DNA of 63,563 nucleotides from Chlorobiota bacterium (GCA_016868665.1 VGGK01000013.1:1-63563), one strand, 5' to 3'; shown: positions 20,411 to 33,383, numbered from the stretch's first letter. Notes: a model not told the origin generated them from the letters alone. A program made the numbers and translations.

Positions 20411-21814
20411 ATGCTCATTCATCAGCGCACCCTGCAAAAAGAAGTATCTTTACAGGGAACCGGCCTGCATACCGGAAAGGAATGCACCATCACTTTCAAA
20501 CCGGCACCGGTCAATTACGGCTACCGGTTCATCCGTACGGATCTTGAAAACAACCCGGAAATTCCGGCACTGATCGACAACGTCGTCGATGTGCTCAGGG
20601 GCACCACAATAGCCTGCAATGACGTCAGAATCCATACCACGGAGCACGTCCTCGCCGCACTCTACGGTCTGCAGATAGACAACTGCCGGATCGAAATGAA
20701 CGGACCCGAACCGCCGGTGATGGACGGAAGTTCCCATCCGTTTGCCGAAGCGCTGCTTGACGCCGGTTTTCAGGAACAGGACGAGCCAAAAAACTACCTC
20801 GTCATCGATGAAACCGTGGAGTTTCACGATACGGAAAAACAGGTGGATATCGTCGCCCTTCCGCTCGACAGCTTCAGGATGACGGTCATGGTTGATTACA
20901 AGAACCCTGCGCTTGGCTCGCAGCATTCCGGACTGTTCGACCTTCAGCAGGAGTTCATGAAGGATTTCGCGCCCTGCCGCACCTTCTGTTTTCTGAGCGA
21001 AGTCGAAGCCCTTGCGAATCAGGGAATCATCAAAGGAGGAGATATCGACAATGCCATCGTCATTGTCGATAAAACCATGCAGGCAGACGAACTTGACGCA
21101 CTTGGCGACAAGCTCGGCATCGAGAGTACAAGTCTGACCGTCGGCACGAACGGCATACTGAACAATCGAGAACTCCGCTTTACCAATGAACCTGCACGGC
21201 ACAAACTGCTCGACCTGCTTGGCGACATGGCGCTGCTCGGAATGCCGGTAAAGGCTCAGATACTTGCCGCAAGACCGGGCCATGCGTCGAACGTGGAGTT
21301 CGTCAGGCAGCTGAAAAAATATGCCGACCGAAACAAGCTCGCTCGGCAGTACCAGCACGAGAAAAAAGCAGGAGTGGTGTTCGATATCAACGCCATCCAG
21401 AACATCCTGCCTCATCGCTACCCGTTCCTGCTGATTGACAAGATCGTTGAGTTCAAGCTCGATGAAAAAATCGTCTCGATCAAGAATGTCACCATGAACG
21501 AACCATTCTTTCAGGGCCACTTCCCCGGCAACCCGATCATGCCCGGCGTACTTATTCTCGAGGCAATGGCACAGACGGGAGGCATCATGATGCTCAACGG
21601 CAACGAAAACATCAAGGAAAGCGTGGTCTACTTCATGGGCATCGACAAAGCCCGCTTCCGCAAACCCGTTCTGCCGGGCGACACGCTCGTCATTGAAGCT
21701 GTCATGACCAACAAGCGAAGAACCGTATGCCAGTTCGATGGAAAAGCCTTCGTAAGAGGAGAACTGGTCTGCGAAGCATCGCTCATGGCAACGGTCGTGC
21801 CGAAAAACAGGTAA
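20411..21814 (+). CDS. lpxC/fabZ: Bifunctional UDP-3-O-acyl-GlcNAc deacetylase / 3-hydroxyacyl-ACP dehydratase
   Basis: 467-residue fusion. The N-terminal LpxC part (to about residue 310) catalyses the committed step of lipid A synthesis; zinc and catalytic motifs seen: [27 protein letters not shown], and [10 protein letters not shown]. The C-terminal FabZ hotdog part (from about residue 325) dehydrates 3-hydroxyacyl-ACP: [40 protein letters not shown] with catalytic His and Glu. Such fusions are known in Bacteroidota and Chlorobiota. The ATG at 20411 is preceded by AAGGA at seven bases and begins the conserved N-terminus, so the earlier in-frame start at 20381 was dropped. A weak hairpin at 21836-21863 follows. 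Confidence 0.97.
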   Translation: MLIHQRTLQKEVSLQGTGLHTGKECTITFKPAPVNYGYRFIRTDLENNPEIPALIDNVVDVLRGTTIACNDVRIHTTEHVLAALYGLQIDNCRIEMNGPEPPVMDGSSHPFAEALLDAGFQEQDEPKNYLVIDETVEFHDTEKQVDIVALPLDSFRMTVMVDYKNPALGSQHSGLFDLQQEFMKDFAPCRTFCFLSEVEALANQGIIKGGDIDNAIVIVDKTMQADELDALGDKLGIESTSLTVGTNGILNNRELRFTNEPARHKLLDLLGDMALLGMPVKAQILAARPGHASNVEFVRQLKKYADRNKLARQYQHEKKAGVVFDINAIQNILPHRYPFLLIDKIVEFKLDEKIVSIKNVTMNEPFFQGHFPGNPIMPGVLILEAMAQTGGIMMLNGNENIKESVVYFMGIDKARFRKPVLPGDTLVIEAVMTNKRRTVCQFDGKAFVRGELVCEASLMATVVPKNR

Positions 21815-22080
21815 GCCGCACCGGAACAGTCATAGTGCCCTGTATGCATCCCGCATGCAGGGCGCCTCTTCCGCCCTTTTCCACGAGCCATCCACACAAT
21901 CGCCAACAAGTTATCAACATTCCGCCAACAGATTGAAAAGAAGGACGATAAGTTATAAGTTGTTGCCAAATAACAACTTAATAGCAAGCAATACACTTAC
22001 CTTCTTATATTACAAACACTTATCAACGAATTCCGACTATTGACGTTAGTCCCGGCGGTATACCGGGGAGAATGGGTAAT

Positions 22081-23790
22081 TCATGTGGTCATGAACATAA
22101 CGTCCCTGAGCCGTATCTGCCAGTAATCGCGGTTGTTCCAACTCCTTTTTTCCAGCGAATATGCAAGTGAAAACACGCTCGTCGGAGAAGCTTCGAAAGC
22201 TCGGTACACATCGGAGCGATCGAAGCCGATCACGTCGAACATCCTCCCGTTGCGGTCGCGAACGGCGAACTTGACATGTTTCTCCTTGAGGAGCTTCGGC
22301 CGACCGGCGAGCACAAGGCCGGAGGTCATGAAAACCGGCTCGCGATTTCCGTAACCGTAGGGCGAAAACTGTTCCAGTACATTCATGAAATTCGAGGTGA
22401 CCTCTTCGAGTGCGAGTTTCGAATCGATCAGCAATTCCTTCTGTCTGCGTTCGGGAGGAAGCAGCCGCGAACAGATTTCATCGAACTTCTTTCTGAAAGC
22501 AACGAGGTTTTCCGGCCGAAGAGTTATGCCTGCTGCCTGGTTATGGCCACCGAACTGATCGAGCAGATCGCCGCACTGCTGCAGAACTTCGTAGACATTC
22601 AATCCTTCCACGCTTCTGACCGATCCTTTGATCCGACCGTTCATGCTGCCCATGATGACCGTCGGCAGATAGTATTTCTCGAGCATTCTCGACGCGACAA
22701 TGCCAAGCACGCCAAGATGCCAGTTTTCATCGTAGAGCACAATGGATGAACAGTAAGATGCAAAGTGGCCCGCAACCATGCCTTCGGCTTTCAGGAACAT
22801 GTCGGTATCGATTTCCCTTCGCAGCAGATTTATCCGTTCAAGCTCCTCGGCGGAACACCTCGAACCATCTTCCGATGACGACATGAGCCATTCCACGGCA
22901 AGCTGTGCCCGCTGCATCCGTCCGGCGGCATTAATGCGCGGAGCGAGTCCGAACGCTATATGGTACATGGTCATGCCCCCTGCGTCTACACCCATGACCG
23001 ACAGCATGCTTTTCAGGCTCTGCCGCGGAGATCTCCTGATGCGCAGCAAGCCTTCGTTGACGAGAATACGGTTCTCTTTTTCAAGCGAAACCATATCGGC
23101 TGCCGTCGCTATGGCTACAAGATCGAGATACATTGCCCAGCTCTCTTCGCCGGTGCCAAGTGTTGCTGCCAGCGCCTGCACCAGAAGAAAAGCCACGGCA
23201 CATCCGCAAAGATCCCTGAAGGGATAGGTACAGCAAGGTACCTTCGGATTGAGAATGGCATATGCAGGCGGAAGCTCGTGCGGTTCATGGTGATCGCAGA
23301 CAATCACATCGATACCGGATTGCCGGCAGCGCCCGATAGCCTCGTCGGCCCTTATGCCGCAATCCACCGTTATGATAAGCGTTACGCCTTCCTGTTCGGC
23401 AAATGCTATGCCTTCCGGCGAGAGCCCGTACCCTTCTGTAAAGCGATCGTTAATATAGTATGAGACGCCGGCACCCAGCTCGCTGAGAAAAAGGTAAAGC
23501 AGCGCCGTTCCGGTAGTGCCATCAACATCATAATCGCCGTAAAGCAGAATTTTCTCTCCGTTCCGCAACGCATCCTGAACACGAGCGACGGCCCGTTCCA
23601 TATCCTTGAGCAGAAACGGAGATGAGAGCCCGGAGATCGAGGGTCGAAAAAATAACCTTGCTTCATCATATGTCGCTATTCCCCTGTTGCGGAGCGCTCT
23701 TGCCACCGGAAGACTGACATTGATGGATTCCGAAAGCAGCAGTACTTCCCGCTCATCCGGCTCAAGCAGTTTCCAGCGAAATCGTGTCAT
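22081..23790 (-). CDS. recJ: Single-stranded-DNA-specific exonuclease RecJ
   Basis: 5'-3' ssDNA exonuclease of recombination and mismatch repair, 569 residues. The DHH phosphoesterase motifs are visible: LYGDYDVDGTTGTALL (motif I), ITVDCGIRADEAI, and the DHH triad in VCDHHEPHELPP, followed by the DHHA1 part (GRIKGSVRSVEG, DQFGGHNQAAGITL) and a C-terminal OB-like region. The ATG at 23790 starts the conserved region; the open frame continues 19 codons upstream without similarity. Convergent with lpxC/fabZ and divergent from fbp. Confidence 0.95.
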   Translation of the reverse strand: MTRFRWKLLEPDEREVLLLSESINVSLPVARALRNRGIATYDEARLFFRPSISGLSSPFLLKDMERAVARVQDALRNGEKILLYGDYDVDGTTGTALLYLFLSELGAGVSYYINDRFTEGYGLSPEGIAFAEQEGVTLIITVDCGIRADEAIGRCRQSGIDVIVCDHHEPHELPPAYAILNPKVPCCTYPFRDLCGCAVAFLLVQALAATLGTGEESWAMYLDLVAIATAADMVSLEKENRILVNEGLLRIRRSPRQSLKSMLSVMGVDAGGMTMYHIAFGLAPRINAAGRMQRAQLAVEWLMSSSEDGSRCSAEELERINLLRREIDTDMFLKAEGMVAGHFASYCSSIVLYDENWHLGVLGIVASRMLEKYYLPTVIMGSMNGRIKGSVRSVEGLNVYEVLQQCGDLLDQFGGHNQAAGITLRPENLVAFRKKFDEICSRLLPPERRQKELLIDSKLALEEVTSNFMNVLEQFSPYGYGNREPVFMTSGLVLAGRPKLLKEKHVKFAVRDRNGRMFDVIGFDRSDVYRAFEASPTSVFSLAYSLEKRSWNNRDYWQIRLRDVMFMTT

Positions 23791-23978
23791 ACGGAAATGA
23801 AAATAGGCTTGCAGATCGAAAAGACACTCTATATAACATTTCAGCATCTCTTAACAAAAACCATATGCAACGAACTGTTGCTGTTCCGTTTGATAAATGG
23901 CCTGAATACTCTTACATTTAAGTTCAAAACCTTGTACAATCTCCGCCGGAACGGCCCAACCTCTGGAACTCCCGAATA

Positions 23979-24977
23979 ATGAAACTCATCACGATTGAAC
24001 GGCACATCCTCGAACAGCAGAAACATTTTCCCGAAGCAACCGGGGAGTTGACCGATCTCCTCAACGATGTGGCTTTTGCCGCCAAGCTCGTACGACGGGA
24101 AGTTGTGAGAGCGGGACTTGTCGATATTCTCGGATTCGCCGGCAGCACCAACGTACAGGGTGAAGAGGTCAAAAAACTCGACCTGTTCGCAAACGAAAAA
24201 ATCATCAACGCTATCGGCCAGCACGGACGCTTCGCAGTGATGGGTTCCGAAGAAAACGAAGGCATCATCATCCCGCCGAAAAACGAAACGGGCAGTTACG
24301 CCCTGCTTTTCGACCCGCTCGACGGATCGTCGAACATCGATGTCAATGTCAGCGTCGGCACCATTTTTTCCATCTATAAACTCAAAGTCGCCGACCCCTG
24401 CAAGGCAAGCCTGAACGATTGCCTTCAGCACGGATACGAACAGGTTGCCGCAGGGTACGTCATCTACGGCTCTTCAGTCGTGATGGTCTATACCACCGGT
24501 CAGGGCGTGCATGGATTCACCTACGACCCCACTATCGGAGAGTTCCTGCTCTCTCATGAGAACATCGTAACTCCGAAACGCGGAAAATATTATTCCATCA
24601 ATGAGGGATCTTACGAGCAGTTCAACGAAAGCACGAAAAACTATCTGAAATACATCAAAGAGGAAGACGAGGAGACCGGACGGCCATACAGCACCCGTTA
24701 TATCGGCTCACTCGTAGCCGACTTCCACCGGAACCTGCTGACCGGCGGCATATTCATCTACCCCCCGACATTGAGGCATCCAAATGGCAAACTCAGGCTC
24801 ATGTACGAAGGCAATCCTCTCGCGTTCATCTGCGAACAGGCCGGAGGAAGAGCAACGGACGGGAAAAATCGCATCCTCGATATCAAGCCGTCTGAACTTC
24901 ACCAGCGCACGCCGCTCTATATCGGCAGTGAAGAGGACGTCATGATCGCCGAGCAGTTCGAACAGGGGTTGAGGTAA
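23979..24977 (+). CDS. fbp: Fructose-1,6-bisphosphatase class I
   Basis: 332-residue gluconeogenic phosphatase removing the C1 phosphate from fructose-1,6-bisphosphate. The metal site is in [20 protein letters not shown]; the product-side signature is in [25 protein letters not shown], given here as the run GGIFIYPP and [24 protein letters not shown] follows. In an organism fixing CO2 by the reductive TCA cycle this enzyme makes hexose from pyruvate-derived triose. Divergent from recJ, with 188 bases between; a weak TACAAT box lies at 23935-23940. Confidence 0.97.
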   Translation: MKLITIERHILEQQKHFPEATGELTDLLNDVAFAAKLVRREVVRAGLVDILGFAGSTNVQGEEVKKLDLFANEKIINAIGQHGRFAVMGSEENEGIIIPPKNETGSYALLFDPLDGSSNIDVNVSVGTIFSIYKLKVADPCKASLNDCLQHGYEQVAAGYVIYGSSVVMVYTTGQGVHGFTYDPTIGEFLLSHENIVTPKRGKYYSINEGSYEQFNESTKNYLKYIKEEDEETGRPYSTRYIGSLVADFHRNLLTGGIFIYPPTLRHPNGKLRLMYEGNPLAFICEQAGGRATDGKNRILDIKPSELHQRTPLYIGSEEDVMIAEQFEQGLR

Positions 24978-25091
24978 AGTGCAGGAGGGCTTGTTGGCTG
25001 GTCAGCCGGATGGCTGCGGAACGGTAAATCCCGCCAGCCGACAAACCGATCCGCCATAACCCTTAACGCACAGATCTTAGCTCTTGCTGCG

Positions 25092-25913
25092 CTATTCAGC
25101 CATCTCCCCCCGTTCGAACTCGGGATAAAAAATACGCCTGATCGCAACAGTTCTTCCTGTTTCCGCATCCAGAGAGAGCACGATTCCGGAAAAATGCACG
25201 TCATCGACAGCGCACTCGTATTTATGCGGTGTCTGGTAGATCATTCTGTCGACAGCGGTCTTGGTCTGCATCCCGATTACCGATGCATGAGGTCCGGTCA
25301 TTCCCGCATCGGAACAGTACCCGGTGCCTTTCGGCAGGATACGCTCATCGGCGGTCTGTACATGCGTGTGCGTGCCGATAACTGCCGAAACCCTCCCGTC
25401 GAGATACCACCCAAGCGATATCTTTTCAGCGGTCGCTTCGGCATGCATGTCCACAATGATGAACCGCGTCTGCTCCCTGACCTGCTTCACCACCCAGTCG
25501 GCGGTCCTGAACGGGCAGTCTATCGGATACATGAAAGTCCTTCCCTGCAGATTCAGTACGGCGATATCGCCGAGTCCGCCAGGCAGCCTGTAAAGGCCGT
25601 AACCCCGCCCGTATGTCCCCTTGGGATAGTTCTGCGGCCTGAGTACCTGGCTATTGGTTTTCAGCGTCTCGAAAAAATTGAAGTTGCTCCACGTATGGTT
25701 GCCTCCTGTGACGACATTGACCCCTGAAGCAACCAGCTGATTGAGGGCTTCAAGGCTCATACCCTTACCGTGATGAGCGTTTTCTCCGTTGCAGATGACA
25801 AACTCGATACTGTATTTTCTGATAAAATTCTTCAGCCACAATTCGACCATATTCAGTCCCGGCGTTCCGACGACATCGCCGATAAACATGACATTGAAGA
25901 TTTTTTCTGCCAT
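25092..25913 (-). CDS. YmdB-type metallophosphoesterase (TIGR00282 family)
   Basis: 273-residue calcineurin-like phosphoesterase. Metal-binding motifs: FIGDVVGTPG at the N-terminus, CNGENAHHGKG, VVTGGNHTWSN, IIVDMHAEATAEK and IGTHTHVQTADERI. In Bacillus, YmdB is a 2',3'-cyclic-nucleotide phosphodiesterase affecting RNA levels and biofilm choice; the same activity is inferred here by family only. The ATG at 25913 starts the fold; an ATG at 25943 would add ten residues. Confidence 0.9.
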   Translation of the reverse strand: MAEKIFNVMFIGDVVGTPGLNMVELWLKNFIRKYSIEFVICNGENAHHGKGMSLEALNQLVASGVNVVTGGNHTWSNFNFFETLKTNSQVLRPQNYPKGTYGRGYGLYRLPGGLGDIAVLNLQGRTFMYPIDCPFRTADWVVKQVREQTRFIIVDMHAEATAEKISLGWYLDGRVSAVIGTHTHVQTADERILPKGTGYCSDAGMTGPHASVIGMQTKTAVDRMIYQTPHKYECAVDDVHFSGIVLSLDAETGRTVAIRRIFYPEFERGEMAE

Positions 25914-26141
25914 ACCATGCCCCTCTGTCTTGAAAACGTGCATAAGAAACTGCCTTGAGGTAAGTTACATAATAACAAACAGAAACAGGCATACTGCCAT
26001 GCGGTTTCTGCTGAATGGAAAGCCTGATGGTCAGCAATCATCTCATAAAGAAAACAGGAACCCTGAACCGGGAGATGAACTTGTTGACCGCCACTGCATG
26101 TTTACATTGCTTTCATCCGGACAAACAGACAGGAGATGTTC

Positions 26142-27050
26142 ATGGGCAGATCGCGTAAAATCAGCCGCATATTGACCGGCAAACCTGTTCTTGAAGGAGC
26201 GGGTGTCAGATTGAATAGAGCTTTCGGTTATGGCGAGCTGCCGCTTTTCGATCCGTTCCTCCTGCTTGACGATTTCCGGTCTTCGAATCCCGAAGAATAC
26301 CTGAAGGGCTTTCCCTGGCATCCGCACCGGGGCATCGAAACCATCACCTATGTGCTTGAAGGGTATGTTGAACATGCCGACAGCATGGGTAACCGCGGAG
26401 TTATCGCCTCCGGGGAGGTACAGTGGATGACAGCCGGCAGCGGCATCATCCACGAAGAGATGCCTTTCGGCAACGAACGCGGTGAAGTGGCCGGCTTTCA
26501 GCTCTGGGCCAACCTGCCGGCATCGCAGAAAATGATGCCTCCACGTTATCGCGGGATCGCTGCCGACGAAATCCCTCTTGTGCGGCTTGAAAACGGAATT
26601 CTCATACGTATCGTTTGCGGCAGAATCGGGGAGATCGACGGACCGGTTCGCGGCATCGCCATCGATCCGGAATATCTCGACATTGCCCTTCCTCCTTATA
26701 CGACATGGTTCCACCCGATCCCCTCGGGGAGGCGGGCGTTCGCGTATATCATTGACGGTGAAGGTTTTTTCTGCCGTAAAGACGACATTGATGGAAGCAG
26801 CTCCTTCGATGAGGAATCTTCCCGGCTTCTCGAAAATCGAACGCTTGCCCTGTTCACCGATGGAGAGAGCATCACCGTTACAACTGGAGAGGAACCTGTC
26901 CGATTTCTGATGGTTTCGGGCAATCCTCTCGGCGAGCCGGTTGCGTGGCACGGACCGATCGTCATGAATTCCCGCCAGGAGCTGCAGACCGCTTTCGACG
27001 AGTTACGGAAAGGCACATTCATAAAAAAAACGGATAACAGGCAACCTTGA
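26142..27050 (+). CDS. Pirin-family cupin protein
   Basis: 302-residue bicupin. The metal-binding motif of the N-terminal cupin is present (PWHPHRGIETITYVLEG), as is the second conserved block (MTAGSGIIHEEMP) and the C-terminal pirin half. Family members bind iron or other metals; some have quercetinase activity, others affect redox regulation. The ATG at 26142 is used because AGGAG lies six bases ahead of it, whereas it would touch the ATG at 26136. The stop overlaps the TTG start of the L,D-transpeptidase gene by four bases. Confidence 0.9.
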   Translation: MGRSRKISRILTGKPVLEGAGVRLNRAFGYGELPLFDPFLLLDDFRSSNPEEYLKGFPWHPHRGIETITYVLEGYVEHADSMGNRGVIASGEVQWMTAGSGIIHEEMPFGNERGEVAGFQLWANLPASQKMMPPRYRGIAADEIPLVRLENGILIRIVCGRIGEIDGPVRGIAIDPEYLDIALPPYTTWFHPIPSGRRAFAYIIDGEGFFCRKDDIDGSSSFDEESSRLLENRTLALFTDGESITVTTGEEPVRFLMVSGNPLGEPVAWHGPIVMNSRQELQTAFDELRKGTFIKKTDNRQP

Positions 27051-27685
27051 CTGTCACCAAAAAAAACGCGGGGGGGATCCTGGCGGCGGTTTTCATGTTC
27101 CTCGCCGCCAGTGGAGCAGTGACCCTTTACCTGCCCGAAAAGATCTCTCCCGGAGCATACAGGGCTTCCTTGCAGGCTCTCGAATCATATCGCAGAGCGT
27201 ATCCGCAGGAAGATGTGCGCATGCTTGCTGTCGTGGATTATTCGAAGCCTTCTTATCTGAAACGGATGGCGCTCATCAACATGAACACCGGGGAACAGAC
27301 CTTTTACCGCGTCGCGCATGGCAAACGATCCGGGACGATGTATGCCCGTCATTTTTCCGACATACCTGAATCGAACATGAGCAGCCTTGGGCTATACAAG
27401 GTTCTCAGTATGTACCATGGAGATCACGGCACGGCCCTGCGTCTCGAAGGACTCGAACCGGGGCGCAACGGCAACGCATACCGGCGGGATATCGTACTGC
27501 ATTCGGCGGAATACGTTTCGCTGCATTATATTTTCCTGAACCTCGTCACTCTGGAAGGGCCAAGGATAGGCAGAAGCAACGGCTGCTTCGTGGTACCGGC
27601 GGGAGAGATCGAAGAGGTCGCCCAACGGCTCGGCAGAGGGGGCTTTATCTACGCGTGGGCTGAAGAGGAAATAGAAATGGACTGA
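27047..27685 (+). CDS. L,D-transpeptidase catalytic-domain protein (YkuD_2 type)
   Basis: 212-residue exported protein. An N-terminal hydrophobic segment (ILAAVFMFLAASGAVTLYL) serves as signal anchor. The catalytic region reads IVLHSAEY followed by GPRIGRSNGCFVVP, giving the His and the SxGC catalytic cysteine typical of murein L,D-transpeptidase-like domains. It is expected to act on peptidoglycan peptides in the periplasm. The start is TTG overlapping the pirin stop (TTGA), so translation is probably coupled; the pairing with pirin has no obvious biochemical logic. Confidence 0.8.
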   Translation: MTVTKKNAGGILAAVFMFLAASGAVTLYLPEKISPGAYRASLQALESYRRAYPQEDVRMLAVVDYSKPSYLKRMALINMNTGEQTFYRVAHGKRSGTMYARHFSDIPESNMSSLGLYKVLSMYHGDHGTALRLEGLEPGRNGNAYRRDIVLHSAEYVSLHYIFLNLVTLEGPRIGRSNGCFVVPAGEIEEVAQRLGRGGFIYAWAEEEIEMD

Positions 27686-27718
27686 TCCAACCGATCGGTC
27701 GGATCGGACCGATACTGC

Positions 27719-27762
27719 AAAAAAAAACAGCGAAACCCGGGCTGAACCGGGCTTCGCTGTTT
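27719..27762 (-). terminator. Rho-independent terminator of icd
   Basis: A 16-bp stem with one mismatch (27725-27740 with 27747-27762, loop GCTGAA) is followed on the minus strand by a run of nine T (plus-strand A-run at 27719-27727). It lies 28 bases past the icd stop and also separates it from the convergent L,D-transpeptidase gene. Confidence 0.88.
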
Positions 27763-27790
27763 AACAGACCTGTGTTGACGCATCAACAGC

Positions 27791-30373
<2,583 letters not shown>

Positions 30374-31261
30374 TTATCCCTCGGCGGATGGTTTGACATC
30401 GTCGAGGCCGACTTTAGCGGCAAGTTCGCTGTCGTTGAGCACTTCATGCGCAAGCTTGATCATGGGAATGGTCGCTCCCATCGAGCTGTAGCCGCCGTCA
30501 TGAAACAGGTTCTGCATGGTGACTTTCCTGGAAAGGTCACTGAGCAGGGTCATGGTATACTCGGCACACTCTTCTGCTGATGCGTTGCCGAGAGGTGACA
30601 TGAGGTCGCTGTACTCGTACATTTTATCGAAACCGGGTATACCGCTGCCGGCTTTGGTGAACGTAGGGCTCTGGGAAATCGTATTGATGCGGATACCGCG
30701 TTTGGCAAGTCGCGGTCCGAAACTGCGAACGATGGACTCCAGCAGGGATTTCGCATCGCCCATATCGGAATAGGTCCAGTAATTGCGCTGTGCAGCAATA
30801 TAGGAAAGCGCCACAATGCTGCCTCCGTCTCTGATAGCGTCGTTTTTGAGGGCATATGCCACGAGACGATGCAGCGAGAGACCGGAAACATCGAGCGTAC
30901 GCATGAACCACTCGTAATTGAGATCCTCGTACGGAAGCTGCTTGCGGATATTCTGCGACATGCCGATGGAGTGCACGATAAAATCGACGGTACCGAGCTT
31001 TTCCTTCAACTCGGCGAAACAGGCATCGACATCCTCGTTTTTTGAAGCGTCGCAAACGATGACCGGCGCATTGCCGCACAATGCTGAAAGTTCATCGATA
31101 TTGCCGAAACGCAAAGCGGTTGCAACATTGGAAATGGCGATTTCAGCCCCTTCACGGTATGCATGAAGTGCAATCTGCCACCCGATACTGCTCTCATCAA
31201 GCGGACCGAAGACAATTCCTTTTTTCCCTTTCAGTAAACCGTAGTGCGATTTATCGGACAT
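30374..31261 (-). CDS. fabI: Enoyl-[acyl-carrier-protein] reductase FabI
   Basis: NAD(P)H-dependent reductase of the last step of fatty-acid elongation; an atypical short-chain dehydrogenase. Seen: the cofactor-binding N-terminus (GIVFGPLDESSIGWQIA), VDFIVHSIGMS, and the active-site Tyr-x6-Lys in TYSDMGDAKSLLE, then RINTISQSPTFT. With 295 residues it is about 30 longer than E. coli FabI, the extra being a C-terminal tail after HDGGYSSMGATIP. The ATG at 31261 begins the conserved protein; the frame is open 25 codons further upstream without similarity. Confidence 0.94.
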   Translation of the reverse strand: MSDKSHYGLLKGKKGIVFGPLDESSIGWQIALHAYREGAEIAISNVATALRFGNIDELSALCGNAPVIVCDASKNEDVDACFAELKEKLGTVDFIVHSIGMSQNIRKQLPYEDLNYEWFMRTLDVSGLSLHRLVAYALKNDAIRDGGSIVALSYIAAQRNYWTYSDMGDAKSLLESIVRSFGPRLAKRGIRINTISQSPTFTKAGSGIPGFDKMYEYSDLMSPLGNASAEECAEYTMTLLSDLSRKVTMQNLFHDGGYSSMGATIPMIKLAHEVLNDSELAAKVGLDDVKPSAEG

Positions 31262-31409
31262 GATGCAAGCTGATTCTTTAACAAAGATTGGGATGATGTT
31301 CCCGTTGGTTCGATAATTTAAACAATGAAGATACAAGATTCCCGTGAAAACTTAAACAGTTTCCCCTGTAATTTTTGCCTGAATGCGATCTCCCGGGGAT
31401 GCCGGGATC

Positions 31410-32711
31410 TCAAATCTTCAGCCTTCTCATGGAACGGAGCTTGTCGAGCACGTTTTTATTGACGCTCAACTCCATCTCTTCTTTTTCAACGGGCACCTCC
31501 CTGAAAATAACCCTGAGAATACTCTCCTCGCAGATATGCTTTTCCAGTTCAAGGCTGTAGAGCGCTCTGGGAAGCGTGATGATACGCTGCGCACGATCGA
31601 CCGTCACGACGATATCGGTACCCATCCGCTCGACCTTCACCTCTTCTGCGTCTTTCAGGAACGGGATCCTTATGCAGAGAATTTCCTGATGATCCTCCGT
31701 TACGGCGTTTTTCCGGCTTTCGATCCAGAAGTTTTTTCCGGAATAAAAAATCTTGTCGGGAATCTGCTCTCCGAAGACGAGTTTACTGATCTCGTGCAGG
31801 GCATCGGGCCCGATCGGCTCTGTACGCTGCAGATTGCATCGGAATACCGGAGTAGGATAGAAGGAGTTGTCGATCTCCATAAGATACTTGCTGTGCAGAT
31901 CGCTCCAGAACTCGAAATACTCTCCTACAGTGCGCGAGGTAGGAAGAATTTTGTTGATGACGATGCCGTCGATATTGATTCCGTAAAGATGTACGAAGGT
32001 ATAGGCCCGCTTTGTTTCAAGAATCGAGAGTTTTTCAGGATTGAGCACCAGTCGGAAGGTAACCTCGGGGCTGAGAATGAACTTGTTGATATCTTCCATC
32101 TGCTTGAGCAGCACGTTCACCTCGTTGAAAAAATCCTCGTCAGGTATGGAATTGCCGCTCAGGGGCCGGGCAAGCGAAGACATGCTTTTGTAGAGCTTGA
32201 AGAACTGCTTGCCCATATTGCCCCCGATAATGATTTCCGGATAGGCAAGAAGCCTCAGGGTATTGCCGGTCGGAGAGGTATCGAGCACCACTGCGTCCCA
32301 CTTGCCTGACTGCGCCTCGTCAACCAGGCGGCTGAGTGCGAAAATCTCGTCAAGGCCAGGCTGGGTGGTGAGTTCGGATGCCATGCCGCTGTCGATGCCC
32401 TGGTTCTTGTAGGACGAAGAGACGAATTTCTGGAACCCCGACATATTCTTTTTCAGCTCGTAGACCGTATCGACTTCAAGCCCATAAAGATTCTGCTCAA
32501 TTCTCTGGGGATCGTTGCGGCTGATCTGCGTATTGAAAACATCGGAGAGCGAATGCGCCGGATCGGATGACATGATCAGCACTTTCTTGCCCTGCCGGGC
32601 AAGCGCGACAGCCGTAGAAGAAGAGATCGTTGTTTTTCCGGTTCCCCCCTTGCCCGAATAAATGATGACCCTCGGCCGGGACTGGTTATCCGTTAAGTCT
32701 CTCGACAACAT
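31410..32711 (-). CDS. ArsA/Get3-family anion-transporting-like ATPase
   Basis: 433-residue single-ATPase-domain protein of the ArsA/Get3 family of SIMIBI NTPases. It has a deviant Walker A (YSGKGGTGKTTISSS), switch I region (MSSDPAHSLSDVFN) and the Walker B-like VVLDTSPTGNTLRLL; the C-terminal 120 residues form a beta-rich domain (RRIITLPRALYSLELEKHI split over the end). Green sulfur bacteria are known to carry several such proteins, whose client is unclear; arsenite pumping is not implied because no arsB or arsenic-binding cysteine triad is seen. Monocistronic between fabI and aat. Confidence 0.88.
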   Translation of the reverse strand: MLSRDLTDNQSRPRVIIYSGKGGTGKTTISSSTAVALARQGKKVLIMSSDPAHSLSDVFNTQISRNDPQRIEQNLYGLEVDTVYELKKNMSGFQKFVSSSYKNQGIDSGMASELTTQPGLDEIFALSRLVDEAQSGKWDAVVLDTSPTGNTLRLLAYPEIIIGGNMGKQFFKLYKSMSSLARPLSGNSIPDEDFFNEVNVLLKQMEDINKFILSPEVTFRLVLNPEKLSILETKRAYTFVHLYGINIDGIVINKILPTSRTVGEYFEFWSDLHSKYLMEIDNSFYPTPVFRCNLQRTEPIGPDALHEISKLVFGEQIPDKIFYSGKNFWIESRKNAVTEDHQEILCIRIPFLKDAEEVKVERMGTDIVVTVDRAQRIITLPRALYSLELEKHICEESILRVIFREVPVEKEEMELSVNKNVLDKLRSMRRLKI

Positions 32712-32798
32712 AGACGATACTCCTCTCTCTTTACGCTCTTGGATAAAATCACGGTTTTTGTAAAACAGTATATTTTTAAAGTTACCATTTTTCCCGGT

Positions 32799-33383
32799 TC
32801 AGAGAAAACGAATCTTTTTATGAAGCGCCCTGTCGAGTTGCTGCATGTAGGTATCGTGCGAAATACCGACAGCTCCGAGCTTCTTCAGGTGAGGATTCAT
32901 GATCTGGGCATCGAGAAGAAGATACCCCTTTTTGCGCAGATGCGCCACCAGTCTGTCGAAAGCCACCTGAGAGGCGTATGAGCGGCGATAGAACATCGAC
33001 TCACCGAAAAAAGCCCCACCAACGGCAAGGCCGTACAATCCGCCGGCAAGCTCGTCGCCGTACCAGCTCTCGACGCTGTGCGCGATGCCGAGCCGATGCA
33101 GCTTCACGTATGTTGCTATTATCTCTTCGGAAATCCACGTCTGGGCTTCGCTCCTGCGCGGTGCAGCACAGGAACGGATAACCCCTTCAAAATCGGTGTC
33201 GAACCGTACCTGATAGTCGCGACGGCGGAGAATGCGACGCACATCGCGTGAAGGAGTGTAGCTCTCAAGCGGAACAACCGCCCGTTCATGCGGACAACAC
33301 CAGTAAAGCAGGCCGTCCGAAGGGTCATTCATGGGAAAATATCCTTCACGGTAGGCTCTGAGCAGTTCCCCGATATCGATCAT
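32799..33383 (-). CDS. aat: Leucyl/phenylalanyl-tRNA--protein transferase
   Basis: 194-residue N-end-rule enzyme that adds Leu or Phe to N-terminal Arg/Lys of proteins, marking them for ClpS-ClpAP. Conserved blocks: AYREGYFPMNDP, LYWCCPHERAVVPL, HSVESWYGDELAGGLYGL, GGAFFGESMF and LLDAQIMNPHLKKLGAVGI in two runs. Compact relative to E. coli (234), lacking the N-terminal extension. Last gene of a minus-strand cluster with uvrD-like helicase, glycosyltransferase and nitroreductase genes, spaced 12-51 bases. Confidence 0.94.
   Translation of the reverse strand: MIDIGELLRAYREGYFPMNDPSDGLLYWCCPHERAVVPLESYTPSRDVRRILRRRDYQVRFDTDFEGVIRSCAAPRRSEAQTWISEEIIATYVKLHRLGIAHSVESWYGDELAGGLYGLAVGGAFFGESMFYRRSYASQVAFDRLVAHLRKKGYLLLDAQIMNPHLKKLGAVGISHDTYMQQLDRALHKKIRFL

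Noticed and set aside
21905-22030. TTATCAACA and other DnaA-box-like words between lpxC/fabZ and recJ
   Set aside because: Only one or two imperfect boxes, no dnaA/dnaN nearby and no AT-rich unwinding region of convincing size; not an origin.
31410-32711. Arsenite efflux function for the ArsA-family ATPase
   Set aside because: A single ATPase domain without the metalloid-binding cysteine triad and no arsB or arsR nearby; only the family is supported.
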